From positions 12,196,001-12,260,000 of the forward strand of contig NW_026622874.1 in assembly GCF_023065955.2 (NCBI RefSeq): 64,000 bases of DNA. Direction: 5' to 3'. Shown piece by piece: positions 32,611-42,862 of the stretch (the first letter of the stretch is position 1; each line of letters starts with the position of its first letter). The position numbers were made by a program, and so were the translations under genes. A model generated the notes under the pieces. That model was not told where the DNA came from and ran no database searches. It worked only from the letters and a program-made list of their open reading frames with translations. This stretch comes from Ursus arctos. Lineage: Eukaryota > Chordata > Mammalia > Carnivora > Ursidae.

Positions 32611-32999
32611 AATCTCTGTTATTTCTATATACCTTTCTATTTTTAATCCCAGATATGCTTATTTGTATCTTTTCTCCTGATCATTTTATGAGATTCATCT
32701 ATTTTATTGATTTCTTAGATTCAGCTGTAGGTTACTATTCTTTTATTGGTTTTCCTGTTCTTAGATTTATTTTTAAGTACGTGCTTCTTTCTTATTTCGG
32801 GGGTTTGCTCTTGATCTATTACAAACTTCTTAAGTTAAATGCATAACTTCTATTTAAAAAAATGTTCTTGGCCCCTAACAAATGTCTTCAAAGTAAAAAT
32901 GTCTTCTCAAGTGGTTCTTTCCCTGTGTCCCATAGATTTTATGTGTTACCATTATCATTATTCAGTTTTACATGTTCTATATTTAATATTTTTTTTAAT

Positions 33000-33184
33000 T
33001 CTGGTAATATACACCCCAGAAAATTTACCATTTTAACCATTTTTCGGGGTACAGTTCAGCAACATGAAGCACATTCACAATGTTGTGCAACCATCACCAC
33101 CATCCATTTCCAGATCATTTTTTATCTTTCAAACCAGACAATTCTGGAACAAGACATCTGCATTTTCCCAAATCCTTATCTATT
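33000..33184 (-). mobile_element. Ancient LINE-1 3'UTR, first part
   Basis: 'gtacagttcagcaacatgaa', 'cattcacaatgttgtgcaac' and 'catcaccaccatccatttcc' are the antisense of an L1M-type 3'UTR. The element continues at 33876 after an insertion. Same strand as, but distinct from, the L1 just upstream, because here the 3' end lies at the left. Confidence 0.8.
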
Positions 33185-33875
33185 CAGGGGCCCCGTTTCC
33201 CCTGAAGGTAGATCTGGCCTGAACTCCACTGCTCTGCAAAGGTGGGCTGGGCAGGATATCTTCTGAATAAGATACACCTGAGTGCCCTGGTTGCTGGAGA
33301 AGTTACCCCTGGGTCCCCAGAAGTTCACAAGTCCAAATGGGGACGGACTGTCGCCAGTTTTCGGATGCTGCCTCAGAGAGATTGATGAGGGGGTGGGACT
33401 TCCTCTGTATCAGAGGATGTGCAGGCAGTTGCGGCCATGCTCTAGCTCCAGAGGCCTGAAGGGACATAGCTGCCCAAGGCCTGGGGAGAGGGTCATACTA
33501 TATATACATACTATATAATGTACGTTTGGCATGATTCATGGCAACCAGATATCTGTAACAAGACCTGAATCTGGAGAGGCTGGGCCACCTGAAAGGGCTC
33601 TTGTGGAAACCTGGCAGGTGACTCATTTCAAACTCTTACCTACCCAGTGGTACTTATTCCCTCCGTAGTCACATCTAGAGGGAACTTGACTGCCTTGCCA
33701 GGGTGGGGAAGGGTGGGGAAGGGCGGGCTGGCTGGGGTATCCTCCAATAAGAGACAGCTTTATGCCCTGGTTAGAAGCCCGGGGTTCCCATGAGAGAGCA
33801 CGTTCAAGTGGCAACTGACTATTGCCAATTTGCAGTTGCAAATTTCTTTTGGGTGGATAGAGGCAGAGTCACCTC
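33185..33875. mobile_element. Unclassified ~690-bp insertion with direct repeats
   Basis: GC-rich block that interrupts an L1 3'UTR. Two diverged copies of a ~150-190-bp unit lie about 465-480 bp apart: 33190-33345 and 33655-33840. They share for example 'gatatcttctgaataagata' / 'gtatcctccaataagagaca' and 'gccctggtt' (33284-33292, 33764-33772). No coding frame, SINE or L1 match is seen. It could be a decayed LTR or a DNA transposon; boundaries are approximate. Confidence 0.45.
33701..33727 (+). other. G-quadruplex motif
   Basis: Five G-runs of 3-4 spaced by 1-2 bases ('gggtggggaa' twice, then 'gggcggg') fit the intramolecular G4 pattern on the plus strand. Confidence 0.75.
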
Positions 33876-34242
33876 TAGCAAATGCTGATTCTGTCTTATT
33901 GTCTTAGCTGTTCCAGAATGTCTTATCAATAAAATCATCGGAACGTAGCCATTTGAGACTGGCTTTGTTCACTGAGGATAATGCATTTGACATTTATCCA
34001 TATTATTGTATCAGTAGTTTGTTCTTTGTTATTATTGAGGTGTAATTCATTGTATGAATGTTCCGCTCCAGTTGGTCCATTCATGATTTGAGGGTGTTAA
34101 TTTCCAGTTTTTAAAACTTGTGAATAGAGGTTTTTGTGAAATTGTAAGTTCTGGTCCCTCTTGGGTACACACATTGGAATGGGATTGCTGGGTTGTTCGA
34201 AGGTGGTGGTCATTTCAGGGACTGAGGCTACAAAAGCTGCTT
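33876..34242 (-). mobile_element. Ancient LINE-1 3'UTR, second part
   Basis: 'ccagaatgtcttatcaataa', 'tttgagactggctttgttca', 'cattgtatgaatgttccgct' and 'gaatgggattgctgggttgt' are antisense L1M 3'UTR and ORF2 end. Continues the piece at 33000-33184. Confidence 0.8.
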
Positions 34243-34906
34243 TCAAGAGCTCGCCAAGGAGAAGGAGCTTTGCAAACACTCCAGGTATTTAGTTGAAACT
34301 TCCAATGGGTTAAACAGGATTAAGCACAAACTAAGACCAGAAGGAAACGTCTTTTTTCTTTAAGAAATAAAACTATTTTTTAGAAAGAAATCTAAAGTGG
34401 ATATCATACTAAGCAGTGAAATATTGGGAGCTTTCCCCTTGATATCAAGAACGACACCAGCATGTCCACCACCACCCCTTCTCCTAACATTTTACTAGCG
34501 GTCCCATTCCCAATGGAGTAAGTAAAGAAGATGCAATAAAACATAAAAAGATTGGAGAGAGAAAAAAATAACACTGTCATTTTGCATATCACTTGATTCT
34601 ACTCACGGAAAAAAATTATGAAGCCTCTACGTATAATCTCTTACAACTAATAAGTGACGTGAACAATCACAATTTTTGTTGGAAACAATTCTTACAAGGG
34701 AGAAGATATCGCTCCAAAAGCGAGGGTGGAACCAAAAAAATTCAATGACTACAGTTCAAATGGTTTCTAAGATTTAATTTAGAAATTCTGTAATCATACT
34801 TTGGAAATCTCAATTTATGCTGAGAATTTTTTGGTAGAGCTCCAGTTTTTGATAAGATGGATTTATAATCATACCACAATGAAATAAAATCTTGAGGCAA
34901 TCGATG
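34243..34906. other. Unique AT-rich sequence
   Basis: No recognisable transposon or exon. Confidence 0.45.
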
Positions 34907-34919
34907 TCTTTCAGCATTT
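34907..34919. repeat. Target-site duplication, left
   Basis: 'tctttcagcattt', identical to 35142-35154. Confidence 0.9.
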
Positions 34920-35141
34920 TTTTTTAAAGATTTTATTTTTTTGACAGCGAGAGAGGCAGTGAGAGAGGGAACACAGGCAGGGGGAGTGGGAGAGGGAGAA
35001 GCAGGCTTCCCGCTGAGCAGGGAGCCCGATGCAGGGCTCGATCCCAGGACCCTGGGCTCATGACCTGAGCCTAATGCAGGTGCTTAACGACTGAGCTGAG
35101 CCTAAGGCAGATGCTTAAGGACTGAGCCACCCAGGCACACC
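34920..35141 (-). mobile_element. Can-SINE with duplicated promoter head
   Basis: Minus-strand SINE with poly(A) at the left ('ttttttaaagattttatttt' in plus view), G/A-rich body and tRNA-like head at the right. The head holds a 31-bp tandem duplication (35067-35097 and 35098-35128), so the A-box region is present twice. An exact 13-bp target duplication flanks the whole unit, so the duplication is part of the element or arose after insertion within it. Confidence 0.93.
35067..35128. repeat. 31-bp tandem duplication inside SINE head
   Basis: Two 31-bp units differing at a few positions ('gagcctaatgcaggtgctta' versus 'gagcctaaggcagatgctta'). Confidence 0.9.
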
Positions 35142-35154
35142 TCTTTCAGCATTT
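35142..35154. repeat. Target-site duplication, right
   Basis: Exact partner of 34907-34919. Confidence 0.9.
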
Positions 35155-36818
35155 AAACGCAACAGAACATTCCAAAAAGTCATGACTAGGAAGAGCTTAC
35201 TTAATACATTTTGTCTTGTAAAAATACTTGTTTGATTTTTAACTTACTTCTTCGTGTTTTATATATTAATGGTACTTCCTCTTGGATGGTGTTATCACTT
35301 TATCAGCCAATACATCTTTGCAATAATGCACTTCGCCCTCCATTATGCTACAAAATAGAATCCAATATGCGAGGAGTGTAAGATTTCTAAATCACACTAG
35401 AACAAACTCCTTGGATTTTGAATTTCTAAATAACTTCCATTGTCATTATTTGTTTTATTACCACTGACACCTTCAGAAGAGGTGTGTGTTTTCTTGACAA
35501 AAAGTCCAGGGAAACTTTTACAACCTGAAAACAAGAGTTAAAAATTAATAAGACACATTTCTTACGATCCTAATTTATCTAATGATGCTAAACCATAAAT
35601 GGAAAAACAGGCTTGAGTTCAAATTAAATTGAGTTAAATGAAAACTTAAATTGAGAACAGAAACAGTAAGTCATAAGAAAATATGTTTATGGTTTCTCAG
35701 ATATTTATACACTTTTAGTTTGTAGATGACAATTTAACCTTAAAACATCACAAGTTATAACAAAATCCCACAAAGTGGGCAGGCTGGCTTCCCGGGTGCG
35801 TGACCTGCACACGTGCACAAAGCCCAGTACTTAGAAGGACCCTTCGTTTGTTTTAAGGCTCTGCTCCTGCCATCTTGAAAATCTTAATTTTTGAACAAGG
35901 GACCCACATTTTAATTTTGCATTGGGCCCTGAAAATTATGTAACCAGTCCTGGCTGACCGGATAAGATAACTCAAGACATATACAGCTCACTTCCTGAGT
36001 TTAATCCCACTCACATTGGCGTATACCCTGTTCAGTGAGACTACTCAACTGACCACTTGCTCGGATGTCATGGCATTGTCTAACTGCTGTACAAGTTTCT
36101 AAACACTTACTCTCCTTGGACCACTCTCATAACAAATTGGTAACAACCAGTTGTGGATTGGCCAATAGACAAGACACACTTCAAGTAGTGATTTTCTAGA
36201 CATTTCATTGGTGGCCAACAAAATGAAGAATAAATGAATCCATGTGGATATTAAGAGCTGGAGTGCTTGAAATGACTGGGTGGGGTGTCTTTTTGTTTGT
36301 GGGTGTTCCTGCTGTTTGCCACAGCTCAGCCAAGAGCTATGGTAAATGTCTAACAATCATCCAGCCAAGAAGAAGGCGTGTGATGATCTCAACTTAAAAT
36401 GAGATAAGGCACAGGAAAAGTCAGAAATAGCACACAGACTTTACAATGGCTTGGACCAGTCTCACAATCTGCTAGCAGGAGTCAGCTGCTTCTCCTCCTG
36501 AACTTTCTACCTCTAAAATAGTAGAGCTATGGGCAAATGGAAAGCAGACCCGCAGCTTTAATGAAGACTTGAAATTTGAATACATTGCCCTGGCTTGGAG
36601 GAAAGGATCACTATCTCTGAACATGAAGAAGTCTGAATTAAGACTAGAACTAGTTCGGGCTTCAAAGCTAAGGCAGTGAGCTCTCCCCAGTGATGACATG
36701 TCATAGGAGAGGAAACAGAAACCTTATCACCGGAGGCACTTAAACTTGAGCTAAGGAAAAAACACAAGGAGCACTTTTGTTGCTCAAAGGCATGGAGTTT
36801 ACATGCCCAAAGGAGCCT
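35155..36818. other. Unique non-coding sequence
   Basis: No exon or clear element. A stretch at about 35870-35960 ('gaacaagggacccacatttt', 'gcattgggccctgaaaatta') resembles a dispersed old repeat whose family I cannot name. Confidence 0.4.
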
Positions 36819-36819
36819 G

Positions 36820-36917
36820 AGGAGGTCAAGTGGCTTGTCAGAGGTCACAAACTAATCAGATGCAGAAGTGGGACCAGAGCTGGGCCTCTAGCCTCTAGGT
36901 CCAGGCCCTATCCTTTT
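36820..36917 (-). mobile_element. MIR SINE fragment
   Basis: 'gtcaagtggcttgtcagagg', 'tcacaaactaatcagatgca' and 'gtgggaccagagctgggcct' are the antisense MIR 5' half. Confidence 0.65.
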
Positions 36918-37187
36918 CCACGCAACTTGCCTTCCAGTTAAAAAGTGTGGGTTTTAGTGCATTTTTTTTTATTCCTGCCTTCTCCCTTGAGTCACACTAA
37001 AAGCAATTAAGAGAAAAATGCTCTCCATCTACTTATGAAAAAAAAAAAAAAGCAAGCCAGAACCCTAAATTATAATTCTAAGCCCCAAGTGCTGTGTAAT
37101 TTGGACCAAAATGAGGGAAGATGGTGAGAATTAAGACAAATGTTCTCCACTTTTGTTCTGAGGAAGAGATTCTTCTAAAGAGTTGCT

Positions 37188-37372
37188 CTCAAACTTTAGT
37201 ATGCATCAGAACGAATTAGGGAGTGTCTTAAGGTACAGACAACCAAGTCCCACCCCCAGGGTTTCTTACTTAACAGGTGACACTTGAGAGTCTGCTCGTC
37301 TAACAGGTTCATAAGTAATGCTGACATTATTGGTTAGGGACCACAATTCGGGAACCTGAAAATCTTCTGTAA
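37188..37372 (+). mobile_element. hAT-Charlie-like non-autonomous DNA transposon
   Basis: 'ctcaaactttagtatgcatc', 'aagtcccacccccagggttt', 'gtctgctcgtctaacaggtt', 'aagtaatgctgacattattg' and 'gggaccacaattcgggaacc' follow the order of a MER3/MER20-type element that starts 'ctcaaactttagtgtgcatc'. Exact family name uncertain. Confidence 0.6.
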
Positions 37373-39498
37373 TTTTTTAATTAGGGCAAGGAACTCTAGG
37401 GGTTGGTATTGGCCCTTGGAAAATCAAGGATTGTCTCTTTAAATGTCCAGCTAAATAGCACAAAATAACACAAGGAGAGTAGCTACCATCTACAATCCAG
37501 TCTCCTGACCGAGAGAGGCTGCTAGAGGTAAAAATAAGGTGAATAGAGGAAGAGAAATAGAACCCATGAGAATGCAATGCAAGGAATAGTATAAACAGCA
37601 CCGCTGGAAGCTACATAATCCATCTGCATGTTGAAACTGAACTGAGATGGTCACTCAAGGAGAGGGAAGCAACACAGACCCCAAAATACAGACAGCATCC
37701 CTTGTTCACACTCCCCTCCTTCCCACCTTTCTCCAGCAGATTGTAGACTCATTAAAAATGACATCTATGCAGAAAGAAACTAGCATGAGAACCAGGCATA
37801 TAGAAAGCAATGATTTTATTTTTTAAAAAAAGAAAAAAACATAAGGAAAAGCACATGAAGTACATACACCATGAAATTAAATCCCCTTACATGCATCGTG
37901 ATCCTTTGAAAGTTAAAAAAAAACAAAGATACAAATGGGAGAAACAAGAATTCAAAGAAGAGAGGATAACCTCTAAAAGGAGTAAAGAGTAGACAGCAGA
38001 ACTCTGGAAAGAAATAAAAGAGAAAAATAATATCATTTTAAAGATTTAAGTCATTTTGGACTGCAAAAATTTGTTTCAAAACTTGGGGCAGGCTTGAGGA
38101 GATTTCAGTAAATGCAGTGGGGGTAAAAAAAGTGAAGATAGGAACACATTAATAGAGGAGAAAACCAGAAGAAAAAAAAAAAGAGAATGAACAAAACGTT
38201 GCAGATCTTTGACATATTTGGAGGAATAAATTTTCTTCCAGAAAGCAGAAGCTGAGACGAGGCCTGCATGCAGGCAGCTATCTGGGGAAGAATAGAGGGA
38301 AGGAAGACAAGCCAGTGTGGGTTTTCTCAAGTTGGGCGTCTTTGCGGGACTCTCAGAGCCACTGAATGGGATGTGCACTCAAGAGGGAAGGGGGCAGCCT
38401 CTATGCACCATACTCCCCCGGTCAAGGTTACCTCCATGGACTGTTAACCCCAAGCACTGAATGTGTACAGGTGCCTAGGGAGTCCCCGTGGGAATTCCAA
38501 CTTCTACCTCAGAGGCAAAAAAAAAGGATGGATTTGGGTGTTAACTGAGGCAAGATTGTGCCAGGACACATCTTACGAAGTTAGTTACTACAGAAAAGAC
38601 TGGAAAAGACCAATGGTCAGAAAGGATGTAGAGTGGGGAGCAAGGCTGTGTTGGATATGGAAGTCAAACTGTGTCTTAGGAGAAAGAGACAAAAGAATGA
38701 ACTTGGAAAAACATCTTAGTAAAGTTATTGAACTTGAAGGAGAAGGAATGAATGGCAAAACATCCAGGCCAGAAGCAAAACAGACATTAAAATCATTTCG
38801 AAGGGGGAAGAAATTCATTGATTCAGACCTGACAATGTAGCAATCCATACCAGGAGATAGGGGAACAATGTCTACAAAATCCGCAGGTAGCAAAAATGAA
38901 ACTGAAGGATTCCACTGCTAGACGAAGATTGTCCAGGTACAAATGCAAGAGACACAGGTTTTCATGCTTACAGGAACTCAGAGAAGGTAACCCCTGTTAG
39001 AGCATCTTGAAACATACTTGGGAACAAAAAGCTAGCCAACCAAGACCTCAGCACTGGAGAAGCCATGATACAAGGACTGGTAGAAATTAGAGACTTGATT
39101 TAAACACAGAACTAGAAGTAAGCAACTATGACATTGAAGTCAAATAATAGGATTCAAATGGCTTAAATTTTGACATTGTAAAAATAACATAATTAGCAAA
39201 CACCTCGGGTGAATTATTTTCCTCACATACCATACTAGAGAATCATTACATTCTGTCTGGCATTAAGTAGTACATTTTTCCAGTGTAGTATTCCAACTGA
39301 CTAATGCTTCTCAGAACACAGTGCCTCAATATTAGGGGTATGTTGAATCATTAATAATAACTCTTGTGGAAAAACAATTATCTGAAATTCATCATTCTTT
39401 CAGCTTTACCATGATTTCTTTATCTTCTGTTATAGTCATATAAAAGTGAATGAATTATATATTCATATAATAGTAAATATAATACTAGAGTCTAGGGT

Positions 39499-39501
<3 letters not shown>
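37373..39501. other. A-rich non-coding sequence, unassigned
   Basis: About 2.1 kb with many A-rich runs (37828-37850, 37914-37925, 38169-38182). A 125-codon plus frame at 38463-38840 is not recognised. The texture (A-rich plus strand, no stable frame) suggests an old retroelement, but I cannot place it. Confidence 0.35.

Positions 39502-39541
<40 letters not shown>
39502..39541. repeat. (CA)n microsatellite, ~20 units
   Basis: Uninterrupted ca repeat after 'tctagggtgcg'. Likely polymorphic. Confidence 0.95.
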
Positions 39542-39545
<4 letters not shown>

Positions 39546-39929
39546 GACCAAGATTGTGCGTGCATTTGTGAGACTATGTCCTAGCTCTCTTGGCCCAGTT
39601 TAACTCTCTGGGCAGAGCCTGTTGTTAGCCCCCCTCCCCCATACCATCTCCTCCAGTAAGGATCCTACTTCCTTCCTGACTCATGCTGTCTGTGATTAGG
39701 AGGGATTTGGGGAGGATTTGCTATTCACTAAATGGTTTATGTTTGCTTTGAACCAATTGTTCTGGTTATTTGGGAAAACTTGTCAGCAGTAGTTTGGAGG
39801 GAAAGGAAAGAACACGAATAGCCATTTATCAAGAAGACAACCCACGTTTGGAGTTTTGATCCTGTGTTTACGTTTTTCTCAGAATTTGTGGCAGGGAATG
39901 TGGATCAGACACTCTCCGATGGAGAACAA

Positions 39930-39947
39930 GAGTTTGAAACATTAGGA
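39930..39947. repeat. Direct repeat left of L1 fragment
   Basis: 'gagtttgaaacattagga'; the partner at 40311-40329 is 'gagtttgaaatattaagga'. Confidence 0.65.
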
Positions 39948-40310
39948 AATTCGGGGTCTTTTGGGGTTCCATACAAATTTTAGTATTGTTTGTTCTAGCT
40001 CTGTGAAAAATACTGTTGATATTTTGATAGAGATTGTATTGAATGTATAGATTTCTTTGGGTAGTAGAGGCATTTTAACAATATTTGTTCTCCCAATCCA
40101 TAAGCGTGGAATCGTGCCATTTCTTTGTGTCTTCTTCAATTTCTTTCATCAGTGTTTTATACTTTTCAGAGTATAGGTCTTTCACCTCTTTGGTTAGGTT
40201 TATTCCTAGGTATCTCACTATGCTGCAATTGTAAATGGTACTGTTTTCTTAATTTATCTTTCTGCTGCTTCATTTTTAGTGTATTGAGATGCAATAGATT
40301 TCTGCAACTT
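39948..40310 (-). mobile_element. Internal LINE-1 ORF2 fragment without poly(A)
   Basis: Minus-strand translation includes '[23 protein letters not shown]' (broken here into the known L1 ORF2 'GRTNIVKMP' core) and '[22 protein letters not shown]'. Both ends lie within ORF2: no 3'UTR or A-tail is present. Yet an 18/19-bp direct repeat brackets it. Confidence 0.82.
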
Positions 40311-40329
40311 GAGTTTGAAATATTAAGGA

Positions 40330-41239
40330 CAGAAGAAAAAAGGAAAAAGCTGCCCTGTATGCGGTGTTGCAAAGACTGAAAAAGCGGTTGAGTACTCAAC
40401 ACACCCCAGCGCTCCCTACAGGACAGACAGTCAGCAAGAAGAAAGACCACTCAGCTAGTCACTGTGGCCCCACATGTGTCCTGGTTTCCGTAGGCACATG
40501 GATCGTGGTAAAGAGGAGTTTGGAGAATGTTCTCTCAGCCCCCCTCAGCGGCCTCTGCTTTTCCTGGTGTTAACAGAGATTCCTAATGACTTAAGCTCAG
40601 TCTGGAGTGCTGTGGAGGCATTGGTTTTGAGTGCAGACTATTGAGTAAAAAACATTTTGAAGCAGGAAATGATTTCCATTAACATACAAATATATACTTG
40701 TATAAATGCAGGATATGTCTTCTTTATATATCTATAACTTTGTCCATATCTAGAGTTCCCTTCTACAAACTATCTGAGATGATGACAGAAAAGTCAAATA
40801 TTGAGGATTCACCTGGGGCTGGAATAGTATCCAGTGAGACACATATATAAATAAATAATTGATATATAATATTAATTGTAAGCCATTAGCCAAACTTCTC
40901 TGGATAGAGCCTCTTGTTTAATTCAAATTTTAGAACCATGGGAATGTTTCATATACCCCCCCAAATAAATAAGTAATTAAATGAACTGAGGTGCGGGAAG
41001 TAAACTCAAAACATAATACAAATAGTAACCAATGAACTTAGCTATATAAAAATGAATAACTGAATAATCAAAGCACACTGAAGAAACAACTAGCCTAAGT
41101 AACTTTGGAAGACAGTATTTGACTATGTACTGTAAAAGTAAATCTCCCCCCAAAATGTAGCACACATGTACTTTAGTTAATAAACGTGTTTTACACAAGA
41201 GTATGGGTTAGGAATTTTGAAACTATCTTTTGTGTTTTC
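40330..41239. other. Unique non-coding sequence
   Basis: Nothing recognised; AT-rich from 40660 on. Confidence 0.45.
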
Positions 41240-41741
41240 TAGGATTGAGCAAATAGAACAATATACTACAGATGAGAGCCAGATTTATCCCTGTCAGAAA
41301 AAGAGAAGAAGAGAGAATAAAGAGAGAAGTCAAGCTAAAGAAGCCTGTGGTATTGAATTAGAATCCAAGGTATCAGTATGAACTCAGGACCTTTCACAGG
41401 TCAAAGATTATTGACAGATAGATGGAAATAGGTAACAGACACGCTCATGTATACATATGTGCATACGTGTAGTTCCTAGTTCTCTGCTCTCTCTAGAAGC
41501 AATGGCAGGAGAATGAGTATAACTACCATCAGGTTTTGGTTTCTAAATATTACTGTCCAATAAAAAGAACCAAGGCTCCTTGGAGAAATGGGTAATTCCA
41601 GGGCTGGGGCAAAGAAGATACAGAAATAGGCTGGAATATTCTGTGCCAGAAATTAAGGAACTACTCAAACCTGACAGAGGGATGTTGAAAAGATATAAGA
41701 GCCAACTTGAAAGAACTCCCAAGGCTAAATAGAGACAATTT

Positions 41742-41787
<46 letters not shown>

Positions 41788-42135
41788 GAAGGAAGGAAGG
41801 AAGAAAGAAAGAAAAAGAGAGAGGGAGGGAGAAATGGAAGGAGAGAGGGAAGGGAATGAAGTAGAGAGAGAGAAGGGAAGAGAAGAGAAAGAAGAGAGGA
41901 GAGGAGAGGAGAGGAGAGGAGAGGAGAGGAGAGGAGAGGAGAGGAGAAGAAGAAGAGAAGAGAAGAGAAGAGAAGAGAAGAGAAGAGAAGAGAAGAGAAG
42001 AGAAGAGAAGAGAGAGAAGAGAAGAGAAGAGAAGAGAAGAGAAGAGAAGAGAAGAGAAGAGAAGAGAAAGAAGAGAAGAGAATGAAAGAGGGAAAGAGAG
42101 AAAGAAAGGGGAAGGAAAGAGGGAAAGAGAGAAAG
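41742..42135 (+). repeat. ~395-bp polypurine tract (GAAA)n/(GGAGA)n/(AGAAG)n
   Basis: Almost pure A/G on the plus strand with only a few T (about 41835, 41857-41862, 42083). Successive sub-tracts are gaaa units, ggaa units, ggaga units (about 41894-41945) and agaag units (about 41946-42066). Mirror symmetry gives strong triplex (H-DNA) potential. Frames of 132-199 codons here are artefacts. Confidence 0.95.
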
Positions 42136-42684
42136 CAAGCAAGCAGGCTACAGAAGATCACCATTTGTCCAGCACTACGGTAATAGTTGTTGCAGGCAAA
42201 AATGATCCTGAATATTAAAGACTAGATAAAAGTACAAAGAGACACAGGATATTTGCATTTTCTCAAAGTATCCCCCCACAAAAGACTTATTAATTTCAAA
42301 GAGAAAAACAGTGAGTTAGTATAGAAATTTGGAAGTCACCACCTTAACCGCGGCATCAAAGTTGGCATCAGCAGCAGTGAGACATTTCAGCATAATCTAT
42401 CTCCTGATATGAAACACAGAAGGAGGCAAAATCCGTTTTGTGGAATCCTTGCCAAAAATGAGCATCCTGACTTAATCATAGGAACGCATCAAACAAACCA
42501 AATGGAAGAACTCATTGAAAGTTTCAAGGTCATGAGATACAAAGAAAGACTGAGGAACAGTCCCAGACTGGATGAGGCTAAGGAGACATGACAGTTAAAT
42601 GGATCTTGGACCAAAAAAGGACATTATTGGGTGAAATTTGAATAAGCTTTCTCTGTAGATTCATTAGTAGCATTGTATCAGGAT

Positions 42685-42718
42685 TGTTTTTTTGTTTTGT
42701 TTTGTTTTGTTTTGTTTG
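42685..42718. repeat. (TTTTG)n short tandem repeat
   Basis: Five or so ttttg units within the HAL1/L1-like 3' end. Confidence 0.9.
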
Positions 42719-42862
42719 TCCTTGTTTTGATGACTGTACTGTGGTTATATAAAATATAACATTTGAGAAAACCATGTCAAGGGTAGACCAAAATTCTTGT
42801 ACCATTTTGCAAATTTTTCGTGAATCTGAAATTAGTTCAAAATGACAAGTTAAAAAATAATA

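Larger units (their letters stand above)
30130..32860 (-). mobile_element. Ancient LINE-1 ORF2 region, two SINE insertions
   Basis: Antisense L1 ORF2 landmarks run in order: 'tgcttttaaagtttggctta' (30476), 'actcaagctttgtagtgtgt' (31043), 'gagaattgacatctttataa' (31452), the RT catalytic site near 31766-31785 (minus-strand FTDDMIV, the FADD motif with A to T), 'agtatggtagaatttacctg' (32357) and 'ctattttattgatttcttag' (32698). Strongly diverged and riddled with stops. SINEs at 30583-30783 and 31227-31438 split it. Neither the 3'UTR nor the 5' part is seen. Confidence 0.8.
41240..42862 (+). mobile_element. HAL1/L1-like ancient retroelement, 3' part
   Basis: 'agaaccaaggctccttggag' and 'tgtgccagaaattaaggaac' precede a purine tract; after it 'gactgaggaacagtcccaga', 'aggctaaggagacatgacag', 'aaaaaaggacattattgggt' and 'atctgaaattagttcaaaat' lead to 'gttaaaaaat'. 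This is the 3' end pattern of HAL1/old L1 elements. No intact frame. Confidence 0.6.

Noticed and set aside
32862..33266. 134-codon plus-strand frame
   Set aside because: It crosses an antisense L1 3'UTR and the boundary of the unclassified insertion, so it is chance.
33185..33875. Endogenous retrovirus LTR
   Set aside because: An 'aataaa' lies near the right end, but that sequence aligns better with the resumed L1 3'UTR, and no TG...CA ends or short target duplication were found. Kept as unclassified.
38463..38840. 125-codon plus-strand frame
   Set aside because: Composition is plausible but no domain or family is recognised. It lies in A-rich, probably transposon-derived sequence and is matched by a 101-codon frame on the opposite strand.
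39502..39541. CRISPR-like or satellite repeat
   Set aside because: Simple (CA)n dinucleotide repeat; no spacers or repeat units of suitable length anywhere in the window.
41543..42164. Long open frames (132, 167 and 199 codons, minus strand) rich in Ser/Leu/Phe
   Set aside because: They are translations of the polypurine tract in several frames at once; no real protein composition or gene context.
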